From positions 1 to 64,000 of the forward strand of contig DATEDA010000158.1 of the NCBI GenBank assembly GCA_035286595.1: a DNA stretch of 64,000 bases. Reading direction: 5' to 3'. The position numbers and the translations under genes were made by a program. The notes beneath the pieces are model-generated. The model worked only from the letters and a program-made list of their open reading frames with translations, was not told the origin of the DNA and made no database searches. Source of the stretch: DATEDA01 sp035286595 (GTDB taxonomy: Bacteria; Pseudomonadota; Gammaproteobacteria; Burkholderiales; SG8-39). Position 1 is the first letter of the stretch. Every line of letters begins with the position of its first letter. Below are positions 1-7,161 of the stretch, piece by piece.

Positions 1-1
1 G

Positions 2-307
2 CCGGAGCGCTATGACCGCGCGCGCGTCCTCGCCCGCGCCTGCCGGATGGCGTTCTCGAGCGCGATCGACGAGTGCCACGTGCTGCTCGCCCCGAGCACG
101 ACCGGCGAGGCCCCCGAGGGCCTGGACTCCACGGGCAACCCAGTGATGAACCGCGTCTGGACGCTGCTGCACGTGCCGTGCGTTACGGTCCCGGTCGCGC
201 GCGGTCCGAGCGGCTTGCCGGTGGGGTTGCAGGTGATCGGCCGCTTCGCGGACGACACGCGCACGCTTGCCGCGGCGCGCTGGGTCCACGAGCGGATGGC
301 AAGCTAA
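2..307 (+). CDS. Amidase (amidase-signature family), C-terminal part only
   Basis: The reading frame is open from the window edge and ends in TAA, so only the last 101 residues are present. They match the C-terminal end of amidase-signature enzymes (GatA/AtzF-like): a 'LLAPSTTGEAP' segment, then 'NRVWTLLHVPCVTVPV', then 'GLPVGLQVIGRFADD', the region that closes the substrate pocket in this family. The catalytic Ser-Ser-Lys region lies upstream of the window, so the substrate (amide, urea derivative, or Glu-tRNA as in GatA) cannot be told. The absence of a following gatB argues against the tRNA amidotransferase. It converges on the amidohydrolase that follows. Confidence 0.85.
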   Translation, partial: PERYDRARVLARACRMAFSSAIDECHVLLAPSTTGEAPEGLDSTGNPVMNRVWTLLHVPCVTVPVARGPSGLPVGLQVIGRFADDTRTLAAARWVHERMAS

Positions 308-376
308 CCTAACCGCGCGACGACCGCCCGCGCGAACTCCATCGTCGCGGCGGTGCCGCCCAGGTCGCGGGTTCGC

Positions 377-1264
377 CTACGTCGCTGCCGCGCGGAGCCC
401 GAGCAGCCGGATCGCGTTCTCCTTCAGGATCAGCGGACGGACCTCGGGCTTGAAGGCCGCGGCTTCGAAGTCCTTCAGCCAGCGGTCGGGCGTGATCAGC
501 GGGAAATCCGAGCCGAAGAGCATCCGCTCCTTCAGCAGCGTATTTGCATATTGCACCAGCTGCGGCGAGAAGTACTTCGGCGACCAGCCGGAGAGATCGA
601 TGTACACGTTCGGCTTGTGCAGGCAGATCGACAGCGCCTCGTCCTGCCAGGGCCACGACGGGTGCGCGATGATGATCGGCATGTCGGGGAAGTCGACCGC
701 GACGTCGTCGAGGTAGGTCGGATTGGAGTACTTCAGCCGCAGGCCGCCGCCGCCGCGCATCCCGGTGCCGATTCCCGAGTGGCCGCTGTGGAAGATCGCC
801 GGAAGCTTCGCCGCGGCGATCACCTCGTAGAGGACATACGCCTTGCGGTCGTTCGGGAAGAACCCCTGCACCGTGGGATGGAACTTGAAGCCCTTGACGC
901 CGTGCTCCTCGATCAGACGGCGCGCTTCGCGCGCGCCCATCTTGCCCTTCGCGGGATCAATGCTGGCGAACGCGATCATGATGTCGCTGTTCTCGGCCGC
1001 GGCTTGCGCGACCTCCTCGTTCGGGATCCGCCGGCGCCCCATCTCGGCCTCGGCGTCGACCGTGAACATGACCAGCCCGATCCGGCGCTCGCGGTAGTGG
1101 GCGATCGTCTCGGGAATGGTGGGCCGGCGCCCGCCCTTGAGCGCGGTCCGGAAGTACTTGTCCGCCGCCTCGTCGTACTCCTTGCCGAAGAGCTCGGGCG
1201 GCTGGCAGCACGACACCTCGGCGTGGGTGTGGGTGTCGATCGCGATGAGCTGGTCGACGTTCAT
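377..1264 (-). CDS. Amidohydrolase family 2 (TIM-barrel) protein, possible beta-ketoacyl-CoA hydrolase
   Basis: A 295-residue metal-dependent hydrolase of the amidohydrolase-2 fold. Visible metal or active-site elements are DTHTH near residue 10, FKFHP, HSGHSG, HPSWPW and the late GSDFP aspartate. The ATG overlaps the stop of the upstream enoyl-CoA hydratase by one base (TGATG), so the two are translationally coupled. The family (COG2159) includes decarboxylases, lactonases and the CouO-type 4-hydroxyphenyl-beta-ketoacyl-CoA hydrolases of p-hydroxycinnamate degradation. The pairing with a crotonase-fold enzyme makes a CoA-linked aromatic side-chain role attractive, but that is inference. An ATG further upstream in the same frame lies inside the preceding gene and was not used. 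Confidence 0.82.
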   Translation of the reverse strand: MNVDQLIAIDTHTHAEVSCCQPPELFGKEYDEAADKYFRTALKGGRRPTIPETIAHYRERRIGLVMFTVDAEAEMGRRRIPNEEVAQAAAENSDIMIAFASIDPAKGKMGAREARRLIEEHGVKGFKFHPTVQGFFPNDRKAYVLYEVIAAAKLPAIFHSGHSGIGTGMRGGGGLRLKYSNPTYLDDVAVDFPDMPIIIAHPSWPWQDEALSICLHKPNVYIDLSGWSPKYFSPQLVQYANTLLKERMLFGSDFPLITPDRWLKDFEAAAFKPEVRPLILKENAIRLLGLRAAAT

Positions 1265-2061
1265 CACTCCCGCCGCACCTTGCCCGTCTTCTTCTCGAGG
1301 AAGTCCTTCATCCGGGCCTTGGCCTCGGGCTCGCTCTGGGCGATCCCGGCGGTCAGCGCTTCCATGAAGAGCCCCGCGTCCTGGCCGAGCTCGGCGATCC
1401 GGGGCAGCGCGTGCATGATCGAGAAGTTCGTGAACGGGGCATTTCCGGCCATCCTCTGCGCCAGCTCGACGGCCTTGGCGAGCCCTTCGCCTGGCGGGAC
1501 GAGATAGGTGGAGAGGCCCGCCGCCTGGCCCTCCTCGGCGGAGTAGCTGCGGCCGGTGAGCATCAGGTCGGTCATGCGGTGGACGCCGATGATCCGCGGG
1601 ACGCGCACCGACGCGCCACCGCCCACGTAGATGCCGCGCTGGGCCTCGGGCATCGCGTAGAACGTCGAGGGCTCGGCCACGCGCACGTGCGCTGCGCAGG
1701 CGAGCTCCAGGCCGCCGCCGACCACGGCACCGTGCAGCGCGGCGACGATCGGGACCTTGCCGAACTGCATGCAGTCGAACACCCGATGCCACGTCCGGGA
1801 GTGATGGACGCCCTCCGCCGCCGAGCGGGCAGCGAGCTCGCTCAGATCCAGTCCGGCACAGAAGTGCTCGCCGGCGCCGGCGAGCACGACCGCGCGCACG
1901 CCCTCCGGCGGGGCGGCGAAGAACGCCCCGAGCGCCTCGACGGTGGGATCGTCCAGCGCGTTGCGCTTTGCGGCGCGGCTCAACGTCAGGACGCCGACTT
2001 CGCCGCGACGCTCGAAGCGCAGCGTCGCGGCGGGGGCGGACTCGGTCGCTCGGGACGGCAA
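1264..2061 (-). CDS. Enoyl-CoA hydratase/isomerase (crotonase family)
   Basis: 265 residues of a crotonase fold. Residues near 60-70 give AGAGEHFCAGLDLSEL, the first oxyanion-hole segment. 'ALHGAVVGGGLELACAAHVRVAEPS' is the second, followed by 'MPEAQRGIYVGGGASVRVPRIIG' with a candidate catalytic acid. The start is a TTG chosen because a strong Shine-Dalgarno (GCAGGAGGT, 2067-2075) sits five bases before it, and because family homology starts just inside. The gene is the first of a two-gene unit with the amidohydrolase downstream. Likely role: hydration or isomerisation of an enoyl- or cinnamoyl-type CoA thioester. The substrate cannot be read from sequence. Confidence 0.85.
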   Translation of the reverse strand: MPSRATESAPAATLRFERRGEVGVLTLSRAAKRNALDDPTVEALGAFFAAPPEGVRAVVLAGAGEHFCAGLDLSELAARSAAEGVHHSRTWHRVFDCMQFGKVPIVAALHGAVVGGGLELACAAHVRVAEPSTFYAMPEAQRGIYVGGGASVRVPRIIGVHRMTDLMLTGRSYSAEEGQAAGLSTYLVPPGEGLAKAVELAQRMAGNAPFTNFSIMHALPRIAELGQDAGLFMEALTAGIAQSEPEAKARMKDFLEKKTGKVRRE

Positions 2062-2117
2062 GGGAGACCTCCTGCGGTGCAACAGGAGTTCGAATATAGC
2101 AGCGCGGGGACGGTGGC

Positions 2118-3137
2118 TTACCCGAACCGCTCGCGCGCGAGCCGTGCGCCCGCCCCGAGCGCCGCGAGCTTGCGCATTGCCACCGCCCGGTCCATCGGCG
2201 CCATGCCGCAGTTCGTGCACGGCTGGATGCGCTCCTTCGGCACGTGCTTCATCGCCTCGGCGATGACCGCCACGACCTCCTCCGGCGTCTCCACCTTGTC
2301 GGTCGCGACGTCGATGACGCCGACCAGCACGTCCTTGCCCTCGAGCAGCCGCAGCAGGGCCGCCGGCACGTGGGAGTTCGCGCACTCGACCGAGACCTGG
2401 TCGAGGCGGCTCTTCGCGAGCGCGGGAAAGATCGCCTCGTACTGCCGCCACTCGCTCCCCAGCGTCTGCTTCCAGTCGACGTTCGCCTTGATGCCGTAGC
2501 CGTAGCAGATGTGCACGGCGGTCTTGCACTTCAGCCCGTCGATCGCGCGATGCAGCGCGTCGATGCCCCAGCGCTTCACGTCGTCCATGTAGACGTTGAA
2601 CGCCGGCTCGTCGAACTGGATCGTGTCGACGCCGTCGGCTTCGAGGGCGCGCGCCTCCTGGTTGAGGCAATCGGCGAACGCCATGGCCATCTTGACCCGG
2701 TCGCCGTAGTGCGAGTCGGCGATCGTGTCGACGATCGTCATCGGGCCGGGGAGCGTGAACTTCAGCTTCCGCCCGGTGTGCGCCCGGGCAAAGCGCGCTT
2801 CGGTCTCGTGCACCCGGCCCTTCAACCGCAGCGGCGCGACGACGGTCGGCACGAGCGCCTTGTAGCGGTTGTTGCGGATGCCGAGCTCGACCTTGCGCGC
2901 GAAGTCGATCCCGTCGACCGCCTCGAGGAAGCCGTGGACGAAGTGCTGGCGCGACTGCTCGCCCTCGCTGACGATGTCGATGCCGGCGTCCTCCTGGGCC
3001 TTGATCCAGAGGCGCGTCGCGTCGCGCTTCGCCTCGGCGAGCGCGTCGCCCTCGAGCTTCCAGCGCGGCCAGAGCTTGTGCGTCTCGGCGAGCCAGGCGG
3101 GCTTCGGCAGGCTGCCGGCGATGGTGGTCTCGAACAC
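2118..3137 (-). CDS. Core-type cobalamin-independent methionine synthase (MetE C-terminal domain only)
   Basis: 339 residues corresponding to only the catalytic C-terminal half of MetE. Zinc-site residues expected from MetE are visible: the H-x-C pair in VHICYG, the Glu in VSVECANS, and the last Cys in PCTNCGM. 'IQFDEPAF' is the methyl-acceptor region. Full MetE is about 750 residues, so this belongs to the short core-MetE class (MesD-like families), which may use a methyl donor other than folylpolyglutamate. No MesX-like (DUF1852) partner is adjacent. It starts at GTG behind GAGGAG (3146-3151), eight bases away. It stands alone between an enoyl-CoA hydratase and a PEP-CTERM gene. Confidence 0.85.
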   Translation of the reverse strand: MFETTIAGSLPKPAWLAETHKLWPRWKLEGDALAEAKRDATRLWIKAQEDAGIDIVSEGEQSRQHFVHGFLEAVDGIDFARKVELGIRNNRYKALVPTVVAPLRLKGRVHETEARFARAHTGRKLKFTLPGPMTIVDTIADSHYGDRVKMAMAFADCLNQEARALEADGVDTIQFDEPAFNVYMDDVKRWGIDALHRAIDGLKCKTAVHICYGYGIKANVDWKQTLGSEWRQYEAIFPALAKSRLDQVSVECANSHVPAALLRLLEGKDVLVGVIDVATDKVETPEEVVAVIAEAMKHVPKERIQPCTNCGMAPMDRAVAMRKLAALGAGARLARERFG

Positions 3138-3199
3138 GACGGCTTCTCCTCGGTCAGGTCCTCGGTGTGACCGATTCTAGCCGCGCGTCGGCGGGGAAG

Positions 3200-3235
3200 A
3201 GAAAAGAAAACGCGGCCGGGTTCCGGCCGCGTTTT
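3200..3235 (-). terminator. Rho-independent terminator of the PEP-CTERM gene
   Basis: A perfect dyad, AAAACGCGGCCGG / CCGGCCGCGTTTT, spans 3207-3235 with the loop GTT. Read on the minus strand it lies 18 bases after the PEP-CTERM stop and continues into TTTTCTTTTCTCTTCC. The A-tract on the other arm means it could also work on the plus strand. Confidence 0.85.
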
Positions 3236-3253
3236 GGCGCTGCGACGCGGTGT

Positions 3254-4114
3254 CTACTGCACCTTGCGCCGCGCGAAACCGAACCCCAGCAGGGCCACTG
3301 CGAGGAGGGCGAGCGAGCCGGGCTCGGGAACCCGCACCTCGCCGAGGAACACGAGCCCGTCGATGGTGTCGGGGATGTTCCCGAACGGCTGGAAGCCCGA
3401 GCCGGGGATGAGGTCGATGGTGGGGCTGGAAAGATCGTAGGCTTCGACGAGTCCGCCTTGGCGCCCGACCCACATGATGTTCGCGCCTGGGTCATACGCG
3501 AGTGCGCCTACGTTCGCTACGTCCACACCCACCCCCAATTCCTTCTTCGCAGTGTAGGTGTTTGTCGCCGGGTCCCAGATTCCGAACGACTCTCCGTTCC
3601 ACTTGGAGATCCAGATCTCCGTCCCGACCAACGCCATGCCTACCACGTCGGGCTGCGAAAAGATCGCCAGCTGGTCGCCGGTGACCGGGTCAATCTGCCG
3701 GATCACGTCCGAGTAGTGCGCGTGATAGAACTTGCCGTCGGCGGCGAACAGCATCTCCTCGTTGCAGCAAGTTCCGCTTGGAATGTCCGGCGCGTTGATC
3801 GACGAGATCAAATTGCCGTTGTAGTCCAAGCGATGAAGCGTGTTCAGCCCAGGGGTGCCGGCGAACAGGAATCCTCCCCCATCGGCCATCCCGTTCAGGA
3901 GAATGGGCGCACCGCTCGGCAGATTGCCGAGCGGAATGATGATCTGGCTCACGAACGCACCCGCGTTCGTGGTGACCTTGCCGAGCCGATCCGGAAGGAA
4001 AGGCGTGAACTCCTCGACATCCGCACCTACGAACAGGGTGCCCGCCGAGGCGCTACTGGCACCTAGCGCGATCCCCAGGCCGATGAGTACAGCTCGTGTA
4101 GTAGTTGTTCGCAC
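3254..4114 (-). CDS. PEP-CTERM sorting-domain protein, exported
   Basis: 286 residues. A signal peptide occupies residues 1-24 (basic start, hydrophobic core, ...SASA-G). The body looks like a short beta-propeller/NHL-type repeat protein with recurring D-x-x-G and W-x-x-x strands. The end is a textbook PEP-CTERM tail: VPEPGSLALLAVALLGFGFARRK, i.e. the VPEP motif, one hydrophobic helix and a basic tail. Such proteins are known to be cut and sorted by exosortase (EpsH/XrtA) and often belong to exopolysaccharide matrix or floc formation. No exosortase is in the window. It starts at GTG with AAGGAGG in front. The gene is visibly less GC-rich than its neighbours. A sigma-54-type promoter lies upstream and a terminator downstream, so it is monocistronic. 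Confidence 0.9.
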   Translation of the reverse strand: MRTTTTRAVLIGLGIALGASSASAGTLFVGADVEEFTPFLPDRLGKVTTNAGAFVSQIIIPLGNLPSGAPILLNGMADGGGFLFAGTPGLNTLHRLDYNGNLISSINAPDIPSGTCCNEEMLFAADGKFYHAHYSDVIRQIDPVTGDQLAIFSQPDVVGMALVGTEIWISKWNGESFGIWDPATNTYTAKKELGVGVDVANVGALAYDPGANIMWVGRQGGLVEAYDLSSPTIDLIPGSGFQPFGNIPDTIDGLVFLGEVRVPEPGSLALLAVALLGFGFARRKVQ

Positions 4115-4180
4115 ATTCCCCTCCTTGCGTTGTGCCGGGGCTCAGAAGGACGCTGGTCAAACACCTAGCGACGCCCCGCA

Positions 4181-4197
4181 TGCTCTGGTGCAGAGCA
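4181..4197. promoter_or_regulatory. 17-bp perfect palindrome over the initiation region of the PEP-CTERM promoter
   Basis: TGCTCTG-GTG-CAGAGCA is a perfect 7-bp inverted repeat with a three-base spacer. It covers the -12 element and the predicted +1 (about 4183) of the sigma-54-like promoter. It may be an operator or a 5'-end hairpin of the mRNA; sequence alone does not decide. Confidence 0.5.
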
Positions 4198-4209
4198 ACA
4201 GGCGTGCCA
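4195..4209 (-). promoter_or_regulatory. Sigma-54 (-24/-12) promoter for the PEP-CTERM gene
   Basis: On the minus strand the sequence reads TGGCACgcctgTTGCT, which is the TGGCAC-N5-TTGC consensus with exact spacing. Predicted transcription start is near 4183, giving a leader of about 70 bases. PEP-CTERM genes in several betaproteobacteria are known or proposed to be driven by RpoN with the PrsK/PrsR two-component system. A weak dyad (CGGAA at 4258-4262 with TTCCG at 4272-4276) about 85 bases upstream could be an activator site. Confidence 0.75.
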
Positions 4210-4345
4210 CGCGTTGAAATTCAATGAGATGCGTGCGAAAAGTTCGAGTAGCGCTCCCGGAATGTAAGGCCTTCCGACGTGCCGCCGTTCGTGCAGGCCC
4301 TCCCCGCTGGGGTAAAGCCCAGCGCGCGCTGCCGCGGGAGTGCGT

Positions 4346-4903
4346 CTAGACCCAGGCCTGCAGCACGTACTCGTACGGCGCCTGCGAATTCATCATGTCC
4401 ACGCGCTGGAGCTTGATCCGGAACCCGTCCTTGGTCCGCTTCAGGTGATGGCGGTACGCGCCAGCGAAGTGCCGCAGCTCGTCGCGCCGGAGCTCGACCA
4501 TGTGGAAGCGCGACCGCACATGCACGTCGCCCGATCTCGGGTCGACCTTCTCGACGACGACGTTCGACACGACGTGGTTCGTGCCCCACTCGGGCGCCTG
4601 GGACCACGCATGCGGGTGCGTGACCCGCTTCATGCGCACCGTCATCAGGTCGCGGTCTTCGGCGAAGATCGCCGGCATGCCGTCCCAGGTCGTGTAATGG
4701 GGCGCCGGCGGCATCCAGTACATGCCGTCGGCGGTGAAGAGCTCGATGAACGCCTGCCACTGTTTGTTGTCCAGCGCCTCCGCCTGCCGGTAGAGGAGCT
4801 GCTCGACCTCGCGCTGGAGATCCTGGCCGGCGCCGTTCGGTTTCTTGACTGCCGGCGCGGCCGGCTTGCTTGCGGCCGCGCGCTTCGCCTTCTTCGCCGC
4901 CAT
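4346..4903 (-). CDS. Aromatic-ring-hydroxylating dioxygenase, beta (small) subunit
   Basis: 185 residues. The first ~30 are Lys/Ala/Pro-rich (AAKKAKRAAASKPAAPAVKK). The rest is the NTF2-like cone fold of ring-hydroxylase small subunits: 'LLYRQAEALDNKQWQAFIELFTADGMYWMP', then 'MKRVTHPHAWSQ..TNHVVSNV', then the strand pair 'RSRFHMVELRRDE'. It starts two bases after the alpha-subunit stop and so is its operon partner in an alpha3beta3-type enzyme. The basic tail at the N-terminus is unusual for the family. No ferredoxin or reductase gene is nearby, so electron transfer must come from elsewhere. Confidence 0.85.
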   Translation of the reverse strand: MAAKKAKRAAASKPAAPAVKKPNGAGQDLQREVEQLLYRQAEALDNKQWQAFIELFTADGMYWMPPAPHYTTWDGMPAIFAEDRDLMTVRMKRVTHPHAWSQAPEWGTNHVVSNVVVEKVDPRSGDVHVRSRFHMVELRRDELRHFAGAYRHHLKRTKDGFRIKLQRVDMMNSQAPYEYVLQAWV

Positions 4904-4905
4904 GG

Positions 4906-6213
4906 TCAGCTCCCGCCGGTCATGTACTCGAGCCACGCGCGGAACTGCGCGCGCATCGGCATCTCGCTGCAGCCGCTCGAGGACTTCGTGACGCTGCCTT
5001 CGATCCGGTCGCGGCCGTAGTCGCGGTGGAAGCTCACCCAGTCGCCGCCGCGCGACGCGAGCCCCCACTGGCCCTTCTGCCAATTCTCGAGGTCGTCGGC
5101 GTTCACGAGCGTCGCCGGCGAGTTGACGAGGTTGTAGTACCAGAGCGAGCGCCGGTAGATCGGCTCGGGGACGCCCTTGAGTCGGAAGTGCCAGATCTCG
5201 GAGAGCGTGCGGTCGGGGGCGATCGGCCGGATCGCGCGCAGCTGCTGCAGCGGCGACTGTACCGAGAGGCACGGATAGACGAGCGTGTGGTGGATGTTGC
5301 GCGACAGGTACTCGTCCTTCTTCTGCTCGCCGTAGGCCTTGGCGAGGATGCCCTCGTACTCGAGGGTGTCCGGATCCTGCGGCCGCAGGCCCATGTAGCC
5401 GCCGAGGATCGTGTGGCCGTACGGATAGCCGAAGGTCTCGAGGCTGTCCCACTTCTCGAATGGGATCACGAACGCCGACAGCATGTGGTAGTGCAGCGGC
5501 TTCTCGCCGGTGCGGCGCTGGATCTGGAACTCGACGTCCGCGGCGGCGCGGCCGGTCGACTCGTGGGTGACGGAAGGGTGCACCGCGTCGAGCTGGTTCT
5601 CCATGAAGAACTTCCAGTTCGAGCGCTGGACGACGCGGTAGCAGTTCATCACCACCTCGACCTCGCCCTCGGGCGAGCGGTCGCAGATGTCGTCGAAGGC
5701 GATCTTCGCCGGTCCCAGCCATTCGACGAGCGAAGGCCCTTGCTCGGCGAGGCTCGCGAACACGAAGCCCCGGTACGCCTCGACGCGCGGCGCACGCTGC
5801 ATGTTGCAGTCGTAGCTCCCGAAGGTCGTGCCCTCGTAGCCGCGCGCGAGCGGGACCGACTCGATGGTGCCATCGTAGTGGTAGCGCCAGGAGTGGTAGG
5901 AGCAGGTGAGCGCGTCGCCGGCGTTGCCGTAGCGCGCCCCGAAGATCTGCGTGCCGCGGTGCGGGCAGCGGTTGTAGAGCACGTGGATCTTCCCGCCGTG
6001 GCCGCGGATCATCGCCAGCGGCTGGCGGCCGACCTGGAACGTCCAGAAGTCGCCGGGTTTCTTCACCTGCGACTCGTGCCCGGCGTAGATCCAGCACTTC
6101 TCGAAGATGCTCGCGAGCTCGAGCTCGAAGATGTCCGGGTCCGTGTAGCAGAGCCGGTGAACGCGGTCGGGCTCGACCAGCGCCTTGAGGTTGGGAATGC
6201 GCTCGTGCAGCAC
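4906..6213 (-). CDS. Aromatic-ring-hydroxylating dioxygenase, alpha (Rieske/catalytic) subunit
   Basis: 435 residues with the chosen GTG start. The Rieske [2Fe-2S] ligands are C83-x-H85 (CPHRGT) and C104-x-x-H107 (CSYHSW). The mononuclear iron site follows in ENQLDAVHPSVTH (Asp, His, His pattern). The GTG is preferred because TGGAGG (6219-6224) lies five bases upstream, and because an in-frame ATG at 6270 and TTG at 6294 fall inside a plausible -10/-35 promoter. The enzyme would insert both atoms of O2 into an aromatic ring using electrons from an unlinked reductase. The substrate is unknown. The divergent SDR at 6341 could act as the cis-dihydrodiol dehydrogenase. Confidence 0.9.
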   Translation of the reverse strand: MLHERIPNLKALVEPDRVHRLCYTDPDIFELELASIFEKCWIYAGHESQVKKPGDFWTFQVGRQPLAMIRGHGGKIHVLYNRCPHRGTQIFGARYGNAGDALTCSYHSWRYHYDGTIESVPLARGYEGTTFGSYDCNMQRAPRVEAYRGFVFASLAEQGPSLVEWLGPAKIAFDDICDRSPEGEVEVVMNCYRVVQRSNWKFFMENQLDAVHPSVTHESTGRAAADVEFQIQRRTGEKPLHYHMLSAFVIPFEKWDSLETFGYPYGHTILGGYMGLRPQDPDTLEYEGILAKAYGEQKKDEYLSRNIHHTLVYPCLSVQSPLQQLRAIRPIAPDRTLSEIWHFRLKGVPEPIYRRSLWYYNLVNSPATLVNADDLENWQKGQWGLASRGGDWVSFHRDYGRDRIEGSVTKSSSGCSEMPMRAQFRAWLEYMTGGS

Positions 6214-6265
6214 GTCTGCCTCCAGGACCGGGGATTGCCGGATGCGGGGAACTGTCGGAGTCCGG

Positions 6266-6294
6266 AACATAGCGCCCCGCGCGGTCGGGATCAA
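6266..6294 (-). promoter_or_regulatory. Putative sigma-70 promoter of the ring-hydroxylase operon
   Basis: On the minus strand TTGATC (6289-6294) and TATGTT (6266-6271) are separated by 17 bases. The predicted start is about 45 bases before the GTG start codon. The match is moderate (four of six in each box). Confidence 0.4.
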
Positions 6295-6340
6295 GTCCGC
6301 ACCGCGCGTGTACGATCACGGCTCGCGGGAGGGCAGGGCC

Positions 6341-7147
6341 ATGAGCAACGTGCGGTTCGACTTCACCGGCAAGGTCGCGCTGATCACCGGCGGCGCGTCG
6401 CTGCTTGGCTCGGCGATCGCGCGCGCGTTCCACGCCACGGGCGCCGCCGTGGTCATCGCCGACGTCGACGAGACGCGCGGGGCGGCGGCAGCGAGCCGCT
6501 TGGGCGAACGGGCGCTGTTCGTCCGCACCGACATCACCGACGACGCGCAGCTGGCCGCGCTCGTGGCCGCCGCCAGCGACCGCTTCGGGGGGATCGACTT
6601 CCTGATCAACAGCGCCGTGACTTTCCTGGACAACGGTCTCGCGTCGACGCGCGAGGAATGGCTCCACGCGCTGAACGTCAACGTGGCGAGCGGCGCCATC
6701 CTGACGCGATTGGTCGCACCGATCATGCAGGCGCGAGGCGGCGGGGCGATCGTCAACTTCTCGAGCATCGCGGGCAAGTTCGCGAACGCCGGCCGCATGC
6801 TCTACCCGGCGTCGAAGGCGGCGATCCGGCAGATCACGCGCAACGAAGCGATCGACCTCGCCGCGCACGGCATCCGCGTGAACTGCGTGTCGCCCGCCTG
6901 GACCTGGTCCGACCCGCTGAAGACGCTCTCCGGCGACAGCCGCGAGCACGCCGACAGGGTGGGGGCGCGCCTGCACCCTCTCGGACGGATCGGCGACGCC
7001 GAAGAAGTCGCGAACGCGGTGGTCTGGCTCTGCTCCGACGGCGCCTCCTGGGTCACCGGTGAGGACGTCGCGGTCGACGGCGGGTACGCGATGCTCGGGC
7101 CCGACCAGGGGCTCGGGCCGAAGGGATGGCTGGGCCGCGGGTCGTGA
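6341..7147 (+). CDS. Short-chain dehydrogenase/reductase (SDR)
   Basis: 268 residues, classical SDR. The NAD(P)-binding glycine motif is in LITGGASLLGSAIA (usual TGxxxGxG, here GGASLLG). 'LINSAV' replaces NNAG, 'VNFSSIAG' gives the catalytic Ser, and 'YPASKAA' gives the Tyr-x-x-x-Lys pair. The acidic end of beta-2 (ADVDET) favours NAD over NADP. It is divergent from the Rieske dioxygenase operon and followed within 15 bases by an MFS transporter. A role as cis-dihydrodiol or related aromatic intermediate dehydrogenase is plausible but unproven. ATG follows GGGAGGGCAGG. Confidence 0.85.
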   Translation: MSNVRFDFTGKVALITGGASLLGSAIARAFHATGAAVVIADVDETRGAAAASRLGERALFVRTDITDDAQLAALVAAASDRFGGIDFLINSAVTFLDNGLASTREEWLHALNVNVASGAILTRLVAPIMQARGGGAIVNFSSIAGKFANAGRMLYPASKAAIRQITRNEAIDLAAHGIRVNCVSPAWTWSDPLKTLSGDSREHADRVGARLHPLGRIGDAEEVANAVVWLCSDGASWVTGEDVAVDGGYAMLGPDQGLGPKGWLGRGS

Positions 7148-7161
7148 CCAGCCGCGGATCG

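Noticed and set aside
353..1507. 384-codon plus-strand frame opposite the amidohydrolase
   Set aside because: Arg/Asp/Val-rich, no recognisable domain, antisense to a well-supported gene. This is the usual artefact of GC-rich DNA.
4870..7062. 730-codon plus-strand frame opposite the dioxygenase subunits and running into the SDR
   Set aside because: Low-complexity translation without motifs. The true genes in this stretch have full family signatures.
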